Shown here in pieces: positions 1 through 11,541 of a DNA stretch of 64,000 bases. This DNA comes from Zingiber officinale (Eukaryota; Streptophyta; Magnoliopsida; Zingiberales; Zingiberaceae). Position 1 is the first letter of the stretch, and each line of letters starts with the position of its first letter. The stretch lies in the NCBI RefSeq assembly GCF_018446385.1, contig NC_056003.1, forward strand, positions 20,643,198-20,707,197, read 5' to 3'. The translations under genes and the position numbers were made by a program. The notes under the pieces are model-generated. The model saw only the letters and a program-made list of their open reading frames with translations. It was not told the DNA's origin and searched no databases.

Positions 1-2480
1 GCTTCTAAGAAGCCCAACAAGGTCACTAGGAAGGTATCTGAAGTTATCCCTAGTGAGTACCTAGAGCATCCAAGGAGCACCAATAGGTGTTGGGTTCCTA
101 GGAGCATTTTCTCTACCCCATAAATGGGTTAGAGAGTGTCAACTCCGATTAGAAGGGTAGTTAACCCAACTTTGAGGAAATTGACACTCAAGGAGCATTT
201 TCAAGGTTTTGTTAACCTTTGAAAATGAAATGGAATTATTATTTACTCCTTGAAAGAGTAAAATGTGCCTAATGATGGAAGAATTGATTTTAATCTTAAA
301 CGGCACATATTGGGAAATTCATAAGAACTACCAAGTTGGGAGTGTGGTATGTTCTTAGGAAATTGAAGGCAATCCGGGCCTTATTTTAAAAGTGCTACTC
401 TTGTGGAAAAATGAAATATGCCAACATTTGAGGATATGCTTAATTTCGACTGGCACAAATTAATCAAGGGAATTAGAAATGTCAATTTAGGCTTTGGCAT
501 TTTCATGAAGCACTTTAGGGCAATCTAGGTTTAAGTTGTAAGTTTAGCTAAGATTTTAAGGATACTTAGATAGTTAATCTAGGTATATTTTAGTTATGCT
601 AAATCTTGCCATGATTGTTTGCCCATCATATGCCATGACATCATGTCTATTTTTGCATTCATGTTTTATTATGAAAAATCCAAAAATACCATGTCATGAC
701 ATTCATACATCATGTAGTTATAGGATATTTTCTTTTGAAAATTATTTCTTTTTGATGTATGTCATAACAGTATCATGCATTAAGTTTAATTCCTTGTAAT
801 TAAGGACAAATGGCATTTAACAACACTTATTAACAAGTGACATCCTAGGTAGATGTCTAATATCTTTAAAATGCCTAGATAGATATGCATGATCCCTAGT
901 TTAGGGCAAAACCAAAATCTACATCTCACAAAGACTATAAGGTGACTTGTATGTGCTTTAGTGCACATTAGATACAAGTGAGATGTTAGGATGATGAACA
1001 AAGCTCAAGATGTTGATTTAGTGCATTCTTTTGAGCTTTTAGGTTCATCAAAACACAATAGTTATGTGTTTTCCCATCATTGGGAAAGCTAATGTACAAG
1101 TCATGTGCATTATGCCCAAGGAACATGATGGGATATTGGTTTTGAAAATGTTTTAAAAATGCTTTTGGAAAACCATAGTGAAGGCTATCTTTTGATAGTA
1201 ATCACCATTGAATAGTTAGACACAAACTTGAAGAAAACGCTAAAGTTTTAGCAAGTTTTCAAGTTTGTGTCAATCTTTGAAAATCTGATGTATTTTCATA
1301 GAAAACTATTTTTCCATGATTAAGTATGCCCTAAATAATGTCTACACGAAATTTCATGATTTTTGGATTTTTGTAGAATTTTCTAGGGGTTTCTGAAGTT
1401 GACTGAAATGGAATTTCAGCAACTATCAGAGCTCTGATCGATCCATGGATCGATTGGAGTTCCTGAATCGATCCATGGATCGATTCAGAAGGCAAGTCCC
1501 CCGCGAGAAGAAGCTCGCTGGATCGATCAGCCGATCGATCCAGGTAGTCTGAATCGATCAGTGGATCGATTCAGAAAGGTTCAATCGATTGGAACCCAAC
1601 TCCAATCGATCCAAGTTGCTGATTTTGGCTGGGAATGTCTGATTTCAGCATCTTTGAACCCCTTTGAGTCTAGGTAACCATTCCAAACCCACCAAAATAC
1701 ATTTGTATACATACAAAGGGTGTTTTCATGTGAAAACAAGGATGGATTGGTTAAGGAAGGCTTCATTGAAGTTTAGGTTGAGGTTTGTTTCAAATTTTGA
1801 GTATTTGAACCTCAAAACTTCTAAATTTGGGTTTCCTAAAGGTTTAGGGATTCCAAGTCATTGTTGGTGCAATGACAGAAGTTACCACCATGTCTTTAGG
1901 GGGAGGGACTCTTTAAAGACATGAAAAATTATTTTTAATAAACCTTGGAAGGTGGTTAACCTTCTTTAAAGAAAATGCTCATGTATGAGTTTTTGAACTT
2001 GAAATGGGGAGTGGATATCCTCATTATTTCAAGTGGGAACTCAAGTGGTTAGAAAATGCTCAAGGTTGGGTATTTGTCTACATTGAGGGAGAAGTTAAGG
2101 ATAAATGAAGGGTATGGGACCTTCATTATCGTGTTGATCACAACAAGTGATGTTGTGAACAACGAGGAGCAACTCTTCAGGGGGAGAGTCGTCAACAAAT
2201 GGATTTGTTGATGTGTACCCAAAATTGGGGCATGGGTTGATGTGTGCCCAAAGATGGGTTGATGTGTGCCAATAGGGGGAGAATGAAAGGACCTGTGAAT
2301 GGGTGTAAGTTAGGCTTTCATTACCTAGAAGGAGTGTGCCCTCTTAGGAGGAGAATGAAGAGCTTAATTTATGTGTTCATTACCTAGTGGCATGAAGATT
2401 GAGGCTATAGGATTAGCCTAACTTACATGTGGTATTGTAAGTGTTATTGTGGTATTGTCAAACATCAAAAAGGGGGAGAT

Positions 2481-3878
2481 TGTTGGTGCAACATCCCTCA
2501 GGTCAAGGTTGACCTGGTTGACCAAGCTGAGTCTTGGTTTGAGTTTAGATGTTTGACAATAAGAAATTGATTGAAGAAGAGTCAAGTAGGTCAAGGTTGA
2601 CCGGATACTTGACTGGGAAGTCCTAACTGGGATGTTAGGTAGAATGAAAGTCCTGGTGAGTGAAGCCAGGTGAAAGCCCTAGTGAGTGAAGCTAGGCAGA
2701 TGGAAAACCCTAGTGAGTGAAGCTAGGTGAAAGTCCTGGTGAGTGAAACCAGGCAAGGGAAAATCCAGATGGATCAAGGATGATCGGACATCTGGTGTTG
2801 GGAAGTCCAAGTAGGTCAAAAGATTGACTGGATACTTGGCACGAGGAAATACAGATAGGTCAAAGGGATTGACCAGACATCTGATGGAAGTCCAAGTAGG
2901 TCAAAGGGAGTGACCAGATACTTGGCATGAATAGAAAAGTCCAAGTGGGTCAAAGGGATTGACCAGACACTTGGTGGGAAGTCCTAGCAGGTCAAAGGAG
3001 TGACCAGATGCTAGGCATGGTGTACCAACAGGTCAAGGTTGACCGGGTGTTGGTTTGGTAGGCTTGGGACTTGGTTTTGGGCAAAAACCAAGTACTGGAT
3101 TGATCAGTGGATCGTTCCAGGAGCTAGATCGATCAGTGGATCGATCCAAGCCTTTCCTAGCGAACAGAGAGCCTCTGGATCGATCCGTGGATCGATCCAG
3201 ATGTCCCAATCGATCAGTGGATCGATTGGGACGCGGCTGCTTCGCGCGATAAGCGCTGGATCGATCCATGGATCGATCCAGGCGTTTTTCCCAGAGCACA
3301 GAGGCGCTCTGGATCGATCCGTGGATCGATCCAAAGCCTCCCCGATCGATTGGGAACATTCGAATCGATCGGGATCCGACCGTTGGCGTCGATAAAGGCC
3401 GCAGGCGCATGATTCCTTCGGCATCGCTTCTCCGATTCACTCCAGATCTCTCGCCAGCTCCTCCACAGCACTCACAAAGCTCAGATCGCCAGTTCTTGAA
3501 GGATCTTGGAAGTTCTCCAAGTCAAGAGGCGGATCAAAGCCAAGAAGAGAAGCTAGGGTTAGGGTTTATACTTATTGTAAGCTTGTATTTCTTGTATCCT
3601 TTCCCTCTCTTCTTGTATTGAGTCTTGTAGGGCTTCTCCGCCCTTGGTAGTTACCATAAAGGAGAGTTTTATTTAGTGGAGGGTGTGTGTGTTGGTGTGG
3701 ATCCTTGGATTAGTCACCTCTTGTGAGGTGGATACCAAGTAAACCAACCGTGTTAGCGTTGTGTGATTGTTTCTTTGTATTTCCGTTGCACATCTTTGAA
3801 GAAACAAGCAACACCGAGCAACGAGCGAACGCGATGAGCTATTCACCCCCCCCCCTCTAGCTACTTTTGGTCCTAACA
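2481..3878 (+). repeat. 3' LTR of the SIRE-type element
   Basis: The LTR runs from TGTTGGTGCAAC to CCTAACA, about 1.4 kb, with TG...CA ends. It contains a block of short repeats based on 'aagtccaagtaggtcaaagg...gaccagatacttgg' (about 2600-3060), then a palindrome array, then a run of 13 C (3846-3855 and adjacent) just before the 3' end; a C-run followed by CTCTAGCT at the LTR end is familiar from plant SIRE-type LTRs. The expected 5-bp target duplication on the right would be CTTAC (3879-3883). The partner copy would lie left of the unseen 5' LTR. Confidence 0.72.
3097..3372. repeat. Array of GATCGATC-based palindromes in the LTR
   Basis: At least six near-perfect palindromes of the form TGGATCGATCNNTGGATCGATCCA occur in this 275-bp stretch, separated by non-repeated GC-rich spacers. 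A second, shorter cluster (about 1434-1610) lies in the internal region of the same element. The short open frames reading 'DRSxDRS' or 'WIDPWIDP' on both strands are by-products of these palindromes and are not proteins. Confidence 0.8.
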
Positions 3879-4312
3879 CTTACATGATAATATACAACAG
3901 TTTTATTAAACTGTTGTCTATTGAATGTTGTTGAATCCCAAAAAAATAATAGTTTTTTTAACTTCACGGAAAAAACTCACGAACAAAGAGTTTTTTTGTT
4001 CGCGTGAGGCTAGGTCACCACTGTCGATTCCCCTTTCCCCTCCTTCCCAACCCGACGCTGATCCTCGCCGGCTATCGACGCCGCGATACTTCTTCTCCCC
4101 GCATACATAACCACCAGCCAAGAGTTACTCAACGCCGGCTGAAGCCTCATTGAGTCGTGCCTTGCTCCGATCAACGCCATAGCTGCCGTCGCCGAGCCTT
4201 AACTCTTCCCCGACGCCGGAGCCACGAGGAAATCGATCGCGCTAGCACTAAGTGTCCACCGCCGGCTAAGGCTCTTCTCCACTAAAACCTAAGTTTTGCT
4301 GAAATCACTTAG

Positions 4313-4530
4313 CATTCTTTTCCTTCACGTTTTCCCCCGACGGCAGCTTCTCCTTCTCATTTTCCTCGATAGTCTTCTTCGCGTCCCCCCTCCCGACGGC
4401 AGCCTTCTTCTTCACGTTTTCCCCACGGTAGCCTTCTCCTTCACATTTTCCCCCGACAGCAGCCTTCTCCTTCGTGTTTTACCCTGACGGCAGCCTTCTC
4501 CTTCGCGTTTTCACCTGACGACAGACAACC
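4313..4530. repeat. Minisatellite, ~31-bp CT-rich units
   Basis: Six or seven diverged units share the pattern 'cttctccttcacgttttccc' followed by 'ccgacggcagc'. They lie inside the CACTA element, in its only GC-rich section. A 63-residue open frame across them is a repeat artefact. Confidence 0.7.
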
Positions 4531-6352
4531 TTCTTGTTTATCCCCAACACAAAGCCTTTGCATTGAGACACCTCCACTTCCTCTTCTCTCTGCTCGGTAG
4601 GTTTCTTCCCTCTCCACCCCTTCTTTTTTTTCCTCTATGTTGTGCCATTAGTGTTCTTCCTCTCTGTAATGCCACTAGAGAATCGACCTTCGATTGGTCA
4701 TCCTCTTTGAGGTTTCCTGGCCATGGGAAGAAGGCAAGTGCTTTGTAGCAGTTAGAGCTAGAGGCCACCGAACTTCTCAAGCCCCCTTCCCTTCAAGATA
4801 TGTAGTTCATCCTAGGTTTGTAACCCTAATCCATCCATTCGTCCCTGTTTTTGCAATTGTATGAGATGCTACAAATCTGGCACAGGTCAAGGCCGCGGAG
4901 TGGATACCATGGTCATTGATGACTCTATGGTCGTCTTGTGTTGCTTCGATTGCCAATCTATTTGGATGATTTCTCCAGATAAATGCTTCCTAGAGGTTTA
5001 GAAACTTTTCCTCATTAGTGTTCAAGGTTTCTGTAAGATGAAGCTTATTTTAGTACCCAATATTTATTGAGCTCATATCAATCTTCGCCTTATGTTTTTT
5101 GTGATACCCGCTTGTTTTTTTTTTCTTTTTTTTTCAGTTATGTTGTCAGTTTGAATATATGGTATGAAAGTCTTGTTTGCTGTTACAATTGAAAGATAAA
5201 TATTATACTATTAATGAGTGCTCATCATAGGCAATTCTGTAGGAAAAGAAGAGAGTTATAACTAAGTAAAAATACTATGCTGATAGTGTATTATTGCTTT
5301 TGTGTCATGTGCTTTTTTGTCTAGGTAATTACAATCTACTAGATACTTATTAAGTATTCAGATAGCTTACATTGCCACATATATAGCAGTATAATATTTC
5401 ATAAATTTAATATTAGGATAAAACATCACATCCCCTTGTTAGTGTGGTGCCTTATTGCAATATAATTCGTATTGATTTAGAAGATGCATGGTTCCATTCT
5501 ATCGAAATATGAGGTTGTGGTAAGGTGTCATGCAAAATATGAATGAGTTTTCTTTCCGTTGTTAAAATTATTTAATGTTTCTATTATGTTGTACAATATA
5601 TCCATATTGAATCATCTGGCTACCTTATAAGAGCTCAGCATTCTAAACTCAACTTAGACACTGATTATTCAGTACATTTCATATCATTTCTCACATTTTT
5701 TTAATATCCTTAGATGCTTTAACTGATTACCTCTAAATGCGCTTAACAGTAGTTGAATGCCCTTGTTCAATTTAGGTTATTTATTTTGATGATGAGCTAT
5801 AAAGTATTTAACTTTCGTTAATAATGTAAATTGCTTTTTGGTTTAAGTTATGTTATGAAGCAGTAAAGATTGTATACCTCTTTCACTCAAGACTATTTCT
5901 CAAGCTGGAACAAGTTAATTTTGTTAATCTATGTGATGCTTTGAATCCAGTCCTGCAGATGATTGGCATGAGAACATCTATCTTTTTTTAATTGTGTGTG
6001 TAAGTAATTGATTCTTTCTTAATTTTCTTAATCTCTTCTTCTATCTACTTTTTTATCATGCATGTTTTCATCATCCTATAGCATGTGTCATATTATGTTC
6101 ACATAAGACATTAACATGGAGAAACAAATAGAAATATGTAGTCAAGTTACAAAATTTTCAAACTCAGATGTCAGTGCTTAGTAAAGTTACAAAATTTACA
6201 AAAATGTCCAAGATTATGACAAATATGTCAGTGCTTAGTATATATTTGCAGCTAGATAAGTTGGAATGCTTTACACCCTTGTTTGATGTGTCTCATGCAT
6301 TCACAGCCAACTGTTAAATCTTCCAACTACTTGTGTTTTTTTGGGTTAGAGG

Positions 6353-6514
6353 TTAGCACTGAGTGCAATGCAGAAAGAAAGTAGACTACATTATTTGTTT
6401 GGAGAGACCAAGGAAGAGGTCTATTTAGATAAAGGAAACAATCTAGTCACTAAGTTTGTTCCTACTATATTAACTGATGAGAAGTTTCTGGAAGGAAATT
6501 GCATCTTTTCTGAG
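6353..6514 (+). pseudogene. Exon-like fragment inside the CACTA element, parent gene not recognised
   Basis: A 162-base open stretch starts after a TTAG acceptor-like site and ends at GAG|GTAGTC, a donor-like site. It translates without stops to a hydrophilic peptide containing LHYLFGETKEEVYLD and LVTKFVPTILTDEKFLEGNC. A second short candidate exon (about 6680-6703, AGG...AAG|GTGAGG) follows after a good polypyrimidine-CAG acceptor. Amino-acid composition looks like real coding sequence rather than AT-rich noise. I do not recognise the family. By analogy with the SPX fragment nearby, it is probably another host gene piece carried by the transposon. Confidence 0.4.
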
Positions 6515-7969
6515 GTAGTCTACTGGTTAGTTTCAGTCTCTTGACAAGTATTTAAGAAACTTAATTATTTAGATCTTGCTTATGTTGTTGGTATTATCCC
6601 CCCATGTTCTGCTGAAATAAGAACTAGAGGAGCCTCCTGAACATGTAGCCTACCTTGCTTTTGAGATTTTTCTTGCAGGAGGTGAAGTGCAACAGCAACA
6701 AGAAGGTGAGGGGTTTTTCTCGTGATCAATGGTTCTCAAGGTCAGTCGATAGGTCCTTAATAATAATCAGATGAAGTTTGACTGCACTCCTACTCTACAT
6801 CAATATAAATAATCACGCTCAAAGAAAGACTGCAATATCTTTAGTCAATCTTCTGGAATTTTTACATAGTTAACTAGAAAAATAGTTTAATATCGCTACT
6901 AGTATTTCATGTTTGGAAATTGATTTAAGCGAGAAGTTTGCAGGCTAACGACATCTTTGCCATGTGCAATTCAATCTTTGTAGGATCTTGAAGCACAAAC
7001 AAAGTGATTGTTTGTGTTTTATCTAAGTGATTGTTTGAACAGTTTTATAGCATGCATCTTGACAATTAATATAATTTTAAAGATCACTATCAAGGAAGAA
7101 TGTTCAAAGGAAAGTAAATTAGGCTAAGGAGAAGATCACGTAATTAACTATATGGGTAGGTTTCCATAATAATTCAACTTTTTCTTGATCTATTCTTATG
7201 TAGTCCATGGTACACATTAAAGATTTCACTGTAGCTTATTTTCAGTATTCTAACATGTAAATTAATACACTTCTGTGGATCCTCCAAACAATCTAAGTTG
7301 TGATGGATTGATATCCCGTTATGTTCCAAACCTTTGTTTTTTTTTTTGGAGCTTGTAATTTTCATTGCAAACAATCCATATGGTGTATGAATTACATTCA
7401 GTCCAGTATAAACTTAGCACTTTCGCTTCAGAGGCAATTTATGGGTTTTATTCTACAATCATGTTTACTAATTGATCAGATTGATTAAGAAGGGCGTTGG
7501 AGTAGCTTGGTAAATTTGTTTTGCTAGGTTATGATAAATTAGCATTCAGCAGAATAGATGTTTGGATTTCTTATTCAAATCACACAATAATATTTCTCTT
7601 GTCATTGGTGAAACAATCAATCCACTCTCATTATAACTTCCACAACAGAAAATTTTATGTTATTTGCCTACTACCAATGCAGTTTAATTGATTTTACATT
7701 GACTGAACAAGGCTGATTTTATTTAGGTATCAAACTCTCCCATTTGTTTTAGATATTACATGTCTTGTTTGTTAATTTCTCCAAACCATTATTTCTCAAT
7801 TTGTTAACAAGGAAACTCATGTTAGCATAGTCATGATCAGAGCCTAATTATAGTTTACAATTATCTGAGTGTTATTGATTAACTATTCTGTCCTTTCTTC
7901 TGGTTCTTTTTTTTTTAAAATTTGTGCACTCATTTAGATGGTTTATTATTCTTGTTGTGATGAATTCAG

Positions 7970-8293
7970 GTCTAGTGAAAATACTGAAGAAGTATGACAA
8001 GAGAACATGAGCACTTATCAGGCAGCCCTTCAGCAGCCATTCTTTACAACTGATCTCCTATACAAACTCGTGAAGGAGTGTGTGGCTATGCTCGACCACC
8101 TCTTCCCCAGCAACAACTTGTCAATTTTAGCAGAATGCGACGGATAAAATGGAGTGCCAAAGCCGACACAATCAGGTGGGAGGGTTCCGGAGTTGGAGGA
8201 GATTAAATATACGCAGAGCTTATACATGAAGAGCACCGTAGCAGCGCTGCAGTCCTTGAAACATATTAGGAGCAAAAGGTCAACAGTCAAAAC
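7970..8293 (+). pseudogene. Captured SPX-domain gene fragment (SPX1/SPX2-like)
   Basis: SPX proteins sense inositol pyrophosphates and repress phosphate-starvation responses by binding PHR transcription factors. After an intact acceptor (TTCAG, 7965-7969) the sequence reads VKILKKYDKRT, then QQPFFTTDLLYKLVKEC and VAMLDHLFP, matching the core SPX helices. The tail region reads PELEEIKYTQSLYMKS and TVAALQSLKHIRSKRSTV, as in plant SPX1/SPX2. It is a pseudogene: a TGA follows KRT (about codon 12 of the fragment), roughly eight residues normally following ALIR are missing, and there is a frame change and a TAA in the linker near 8143. Upstream SPX exons are not visible. Lying between CACTA subterminal sequences, it is best explained as host sequence captured by the transposon. 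Confidence 0.8.
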
Positions 8294-8502
8294 AGATTAG
8301 AAAATCTCGTGTTATATTGTTCTACCTTTGTTTTAATAGTGTTATCATTTTGTTGGTTGCTTATGAAATTTCTTCAGAATGTTATAGATATTATTTTTGA
8401 ATGTTAGAAAATTGTATATTAAATTTTATTTTGAATTTTAGTATTTTGAATGATTTATAATATTGGAAAATTGTGTATTAATTTTTTTTTTATTTTTTAT
8501 CT

Positions 8503-8789
8503 AAAAAAGACAACGGTTTTTCACCGTTGTTGTAGATAGTTTAAAACTGTTGTTGAAGACCCTGTTATTAAAGGTAGACGCTCAAAGACAACGGTGAAAA
8601 ACTGTTGTCTTTGAAGGAAAAGACAACGATTTTTCATCGTTGTAAAACTATTGTCTTTGCCTTCAAAGACAACGGTTAAAAACTGTTGTCTTTGGGCACC
8701 CCTTTTAACAACACGGCCTTTAACAACAGTCCGAAAGAGGCTACGACAACGGTGAAAAATCATTGTTGTTAGGCTTTTTTCTTGTAGTG
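8503..8789. repeat. CACTA subterminal repeats and terminal inverted repeat
   Basis: About ten copies of a motif of the type AGACAACGGTTTTTCACCG / AAACTGTTGTCTTT alternate in both orientations and end in TTTTTTCTTGTAGTG. In En/Spm elements such subterminal repeats are bound by the TNPA-type protein. The region folds into several nested hairpins. Confidence 0.82.
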
Positions 8790-11541
8790 ATCGGACTCGT
8801 TTAACAGCAATGTTGGATGTGACACGCTTTCTATTGAAGCAAGGGTTGCCCTTTCGTGGACACGATGAGTCAACTAGTTCTTCAAATAGAGGTAATTTTC
8901 TTGAGGTGCTTGAATGGTATAGTCAACGAAATGAAGAGGTTTCTAAAGTTATAAAACAAAATGCTCCTGCAAACAATCAATTGACTTCCCCAAAAATTTA
9001 AAAGGATTTAACACGTGCTTGTGCTTCAGAGATCACACTTGCTATAATCAATGATATTGGAGATAAATTCTTTTCTTTGATGGTTGATGAGGCTCGGGAC
9101 AGTTCAGTGAAGGAGCATATGGGAGTTGTTTTGAGGTATGTGAATCAAAAAGAATGTGTGATTGAAAGATTTCTTACAGTTGTGCATGTGCCTGACACTA
9201 GTTCTCATTCTTTGAAAATGGCTATTGATGCTTTATTTGTGCAACATGATTTATCATTATCTAGATTGAGAGGCCAAGGTATGATGGAGCTTCAAATATG
9301 CGTGATGAGTTCAATGGATTGGAATCTCTGATACTACAAGAAAATCCATTTGCAATGTATATTCACTGTTTCTCTCACCAGCTCCAATTAATTCTTGTTG
9401 TTGTTGCCCATGACAATTTTACTATGAATGAATTTTTTGGGTATATCACTATGATTGTGAATATATCTGGAGCATCTTGTAAGAGGAGAGATCAACTTAG
9501 AAAGATTCAACATGATAAAATAATTGCTGAATTGGAAAATGGAGAAATTACTACTGGAAAAGGAAAAAATCAAGAAACTAGTTTAGCAAGACCTGGAGAT
9601 ACTCGTTGGGGATCACACTACTTAACATTATTTCGTTTATGCTCTATGTGGTCTTCAGTGATAGAAGTGTTAGGAAATGTACATGATGACGCCTCTTATT
9701 CTGCAAATAAAGGTATTGCCGTAGGTTTAATTGAGAATATGGAGAGTTATCAATTTGTTTTTGTGTTACATTTGATGAAATATATATTGGGAATTACAAA
9801 TGAGTTATCACTTTCCCTACAACAAGGGGATCAAAATATTAATTATTCAAGCCATGCCCTTGGTTAGAAGTGTGAAATGTCGACTACAAGACTTCAGGGA
9901 AGATTGATGGCAGATAATTTTGGAATAAGTTAACACATTTTGTGAATTGAATATGATTCCAATACTTGATATGGAGGGCAACATGCTAACTCGTGGTCAT
10001 GGTAGGCGTAGAGGGCAACTCATCACCAATTTTCATCATTATCATATGGAGATTTTTTGTCATGTATTATTTCTAAAAATATTTTTTTTTGTTAAAGAGA
10101 TTTCATTGATTATTAATGTTATCATGGTTACAAATTTGAATGCTAGGTTGTTGATTTAATTATACAAGAGATAAATAATCAGTTTTCAGAAGTTAGTACG
10201 GAATTGCTTGGTTGCATATCATGTCTTCATCCAAGAAATTCTTTCTCTCAATTTGATGTTCACAAACTCATCCATCTTGCTTATTTTTATCCCGAGGACT
10301 TCTATGGTACTGATTATTTATTTTTGGAATAACAACTTATGAGTTACTTTTATAATCTGCGAGATGATCCTTACTTTTTTTCAATTGATGACTTGAGAAT
10401 TCTTGCTCAGAAATTGGTTGAGACTGAAAAACATTTGGTGTTCCCATTGGTTTATCGTATGATAGAGTTGACATTAGTTTTACCAGTTGCAACTATTTCG
10501 GTTGAACGAGTTTTTTCTGCAATGAAGACTGTGAAGACTAATTTGCGCAATAGAATGAGAGATGAATGACAGTCTAGTTGTATACATTGAAATGGATATT
10601 TTTTTCTACAATTGACAATGAGCAAATATTACAACATTTTCAACAAATGCAGTATCGTAGAATCCAATTGCCTCCTCTTGTACTGACTCGTCGGCCGTCG
10701 CAGACTTCTGTGCCAACCAGGAAATGAAGCTCACCTATGGAAGAAAGGTAGACTAATCTTTCCTAAACTTCTAGTTTTTTTTCCTTTTGCAAGTTAGATT
10801 AAATGTTCTCAATGTTAATTTATCAGGTTATGGAGAATTGGTCGAGTATTATGTGGGACAAGGGAAAGGCTCTCGAGTTCTAGTCTCTTGGACTCTTGGT
10901 AAACTCTAACAATATCATTTCAATCACATATTGTAATTTGTAAGTATTAGTATTGCAGCCTGTTATATGGTTTAAATGAGATCCTAAGTGTTCAATAAGA
11001 TCAATTAGTTGTGATTAACTTAATAGGCTAAATGGCTAATAGCTTTTGCATAGAGAGTGTTTCATGTTGTTAGTCATCAAGTGGGTTGCAAAATGAGATG
11101 TAGACCTATTTCTTATTGCTTCTGTATTGACAGAAACATTTGCTATTAAAGTGTTCTTTGTTCATCGTTGATTCCTTAAAATTCTGAACCTTTTTTTTTT
11201 TTTTTTTGCTCTGTTCTACACTATCTCTCATAAGAATTCCATGCATATTATGATTTATGTGAGTGACGTTCATGTTTATTTGGCTGCAGTTTCTGGAGCA
11301 ACGTATATTATGCAAGAGTTGGAGCTTTGGAGGGATAAACACAGTGGAAATGAATAGATAGAGTCTAGAGCTTAACTCCTTTGTCCGTTAGATTTCAGAC
11401 TTTATGTGTATAGTTTCTGCAGTATCGTATATTATGTAAGAGTTGATGTAAAACTTTAATTATTAAATATTTTTATTTAGTCGTAAAAAAAATATCTGTA
11501 CAATTCAGTCCCCTGAAATTTTTTTTCTGGTTCCGCCCCTG
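8790..11541 (+). mobile_element. hAT-family transposon, ZMYM1/DUF4371-like transposase remnant, 3' part
   Basis: Reading starts directly at the CACTA junction with RTRLTAMLDVTRFLLKQGLP. It continues through LMVDEARDSS, CFSHQLQL, PGDTRWGSHYLTLFRL and, at the C-terminus (10,339-10,569), VATISVERVFSAMKTVKTN, the hAT dimerisation domain. These match the plant 'TTF-type zinc finger / ZMYM1-like' hAT transposases. The gene is dead: a TAA follows SPKI (8999-9001), one base is missing near 9283 (GQG-YDGASNMRDEF continues in another frame), and 9,870-10,340 has further stops and shifts. The N-terminal part lies left of the CACTA and SIRE insertions, off the window. The right end (about 11,500-11,541) reads ...GGTTCCGCCCCTG, whose reverse complement CAGGGGCGGAACC is a typical terminus of this hAT group. 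Confidence 0.78.

Larger units (their letters stand above)
1..3878 (+). mobile_element. SIRE-type Ty1-copia LTR retrotransposon, 3' part (fossil)
   Basis: This is the 3' portion of a large LTR retrotransposon whose 5' part lies outside the window. A purine tract (AAAAGGGGGAGAT, 2468-2480) sits immediately before an LTR that begins TGTTGGTGCAAC, the arrangement known from the SIRE/Maximus lineage of Ty1-copia. The internal region (1-2480) is AT-rich and I recognise no intact domain in it. The first 120 bases encode a short peptide-like stretch that may be the end of an upstream reading frame. The element is broken or largely non-coding here. It appears to have inserted into the CACTA element that starts at 3879, so it is the younger of the two. 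Confidence 0.75.
3879..8789 (+). mobile_element. CACTA (En/Spm) DNA transposon carrying host gene fragments
   Basis: The right end is clear. It terminates in CTTGTAGTG (8781-8789), the reverse complement of the CACTACAAG terminus that defines CACTA elements, preceded by about 280 bp of subterminal repeats. The left end is cut off by the SIRE insertion, but a subterminal-type hairpin (CAACAGTTT...AAACTGTTG, about 3896-3918) is still present at 3879-3930. I see no transposase (TNPA/TNPD) coding, so it is probably non-autonomous. Inside are a GC-rich segment with a minisatellite (4010-4540), an exon-like fragment (6353-6514) and an SPX-gene fragment (7970-8293). The right flank continues directly as hAT transposase coding sequence, so this element inserted into that gene; ATC (8790-8792) is the candidate 3-bp target duplication. 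Confidence 0.8.

Noticed and set aside
3097-3372. Regularly spaced repeats resembling a CRISPR array
   Set aside because: The repeats are palindromic, vary in spacing and lie in a plant LTR; there are no cas genes.
3033-3440. Overlapping open frames on both strands rich in DRS/WIDP repeats
   Set aside because: They arise from the GATCGATC palindromes, which lack stops in several frames; they lie inside an LTR.
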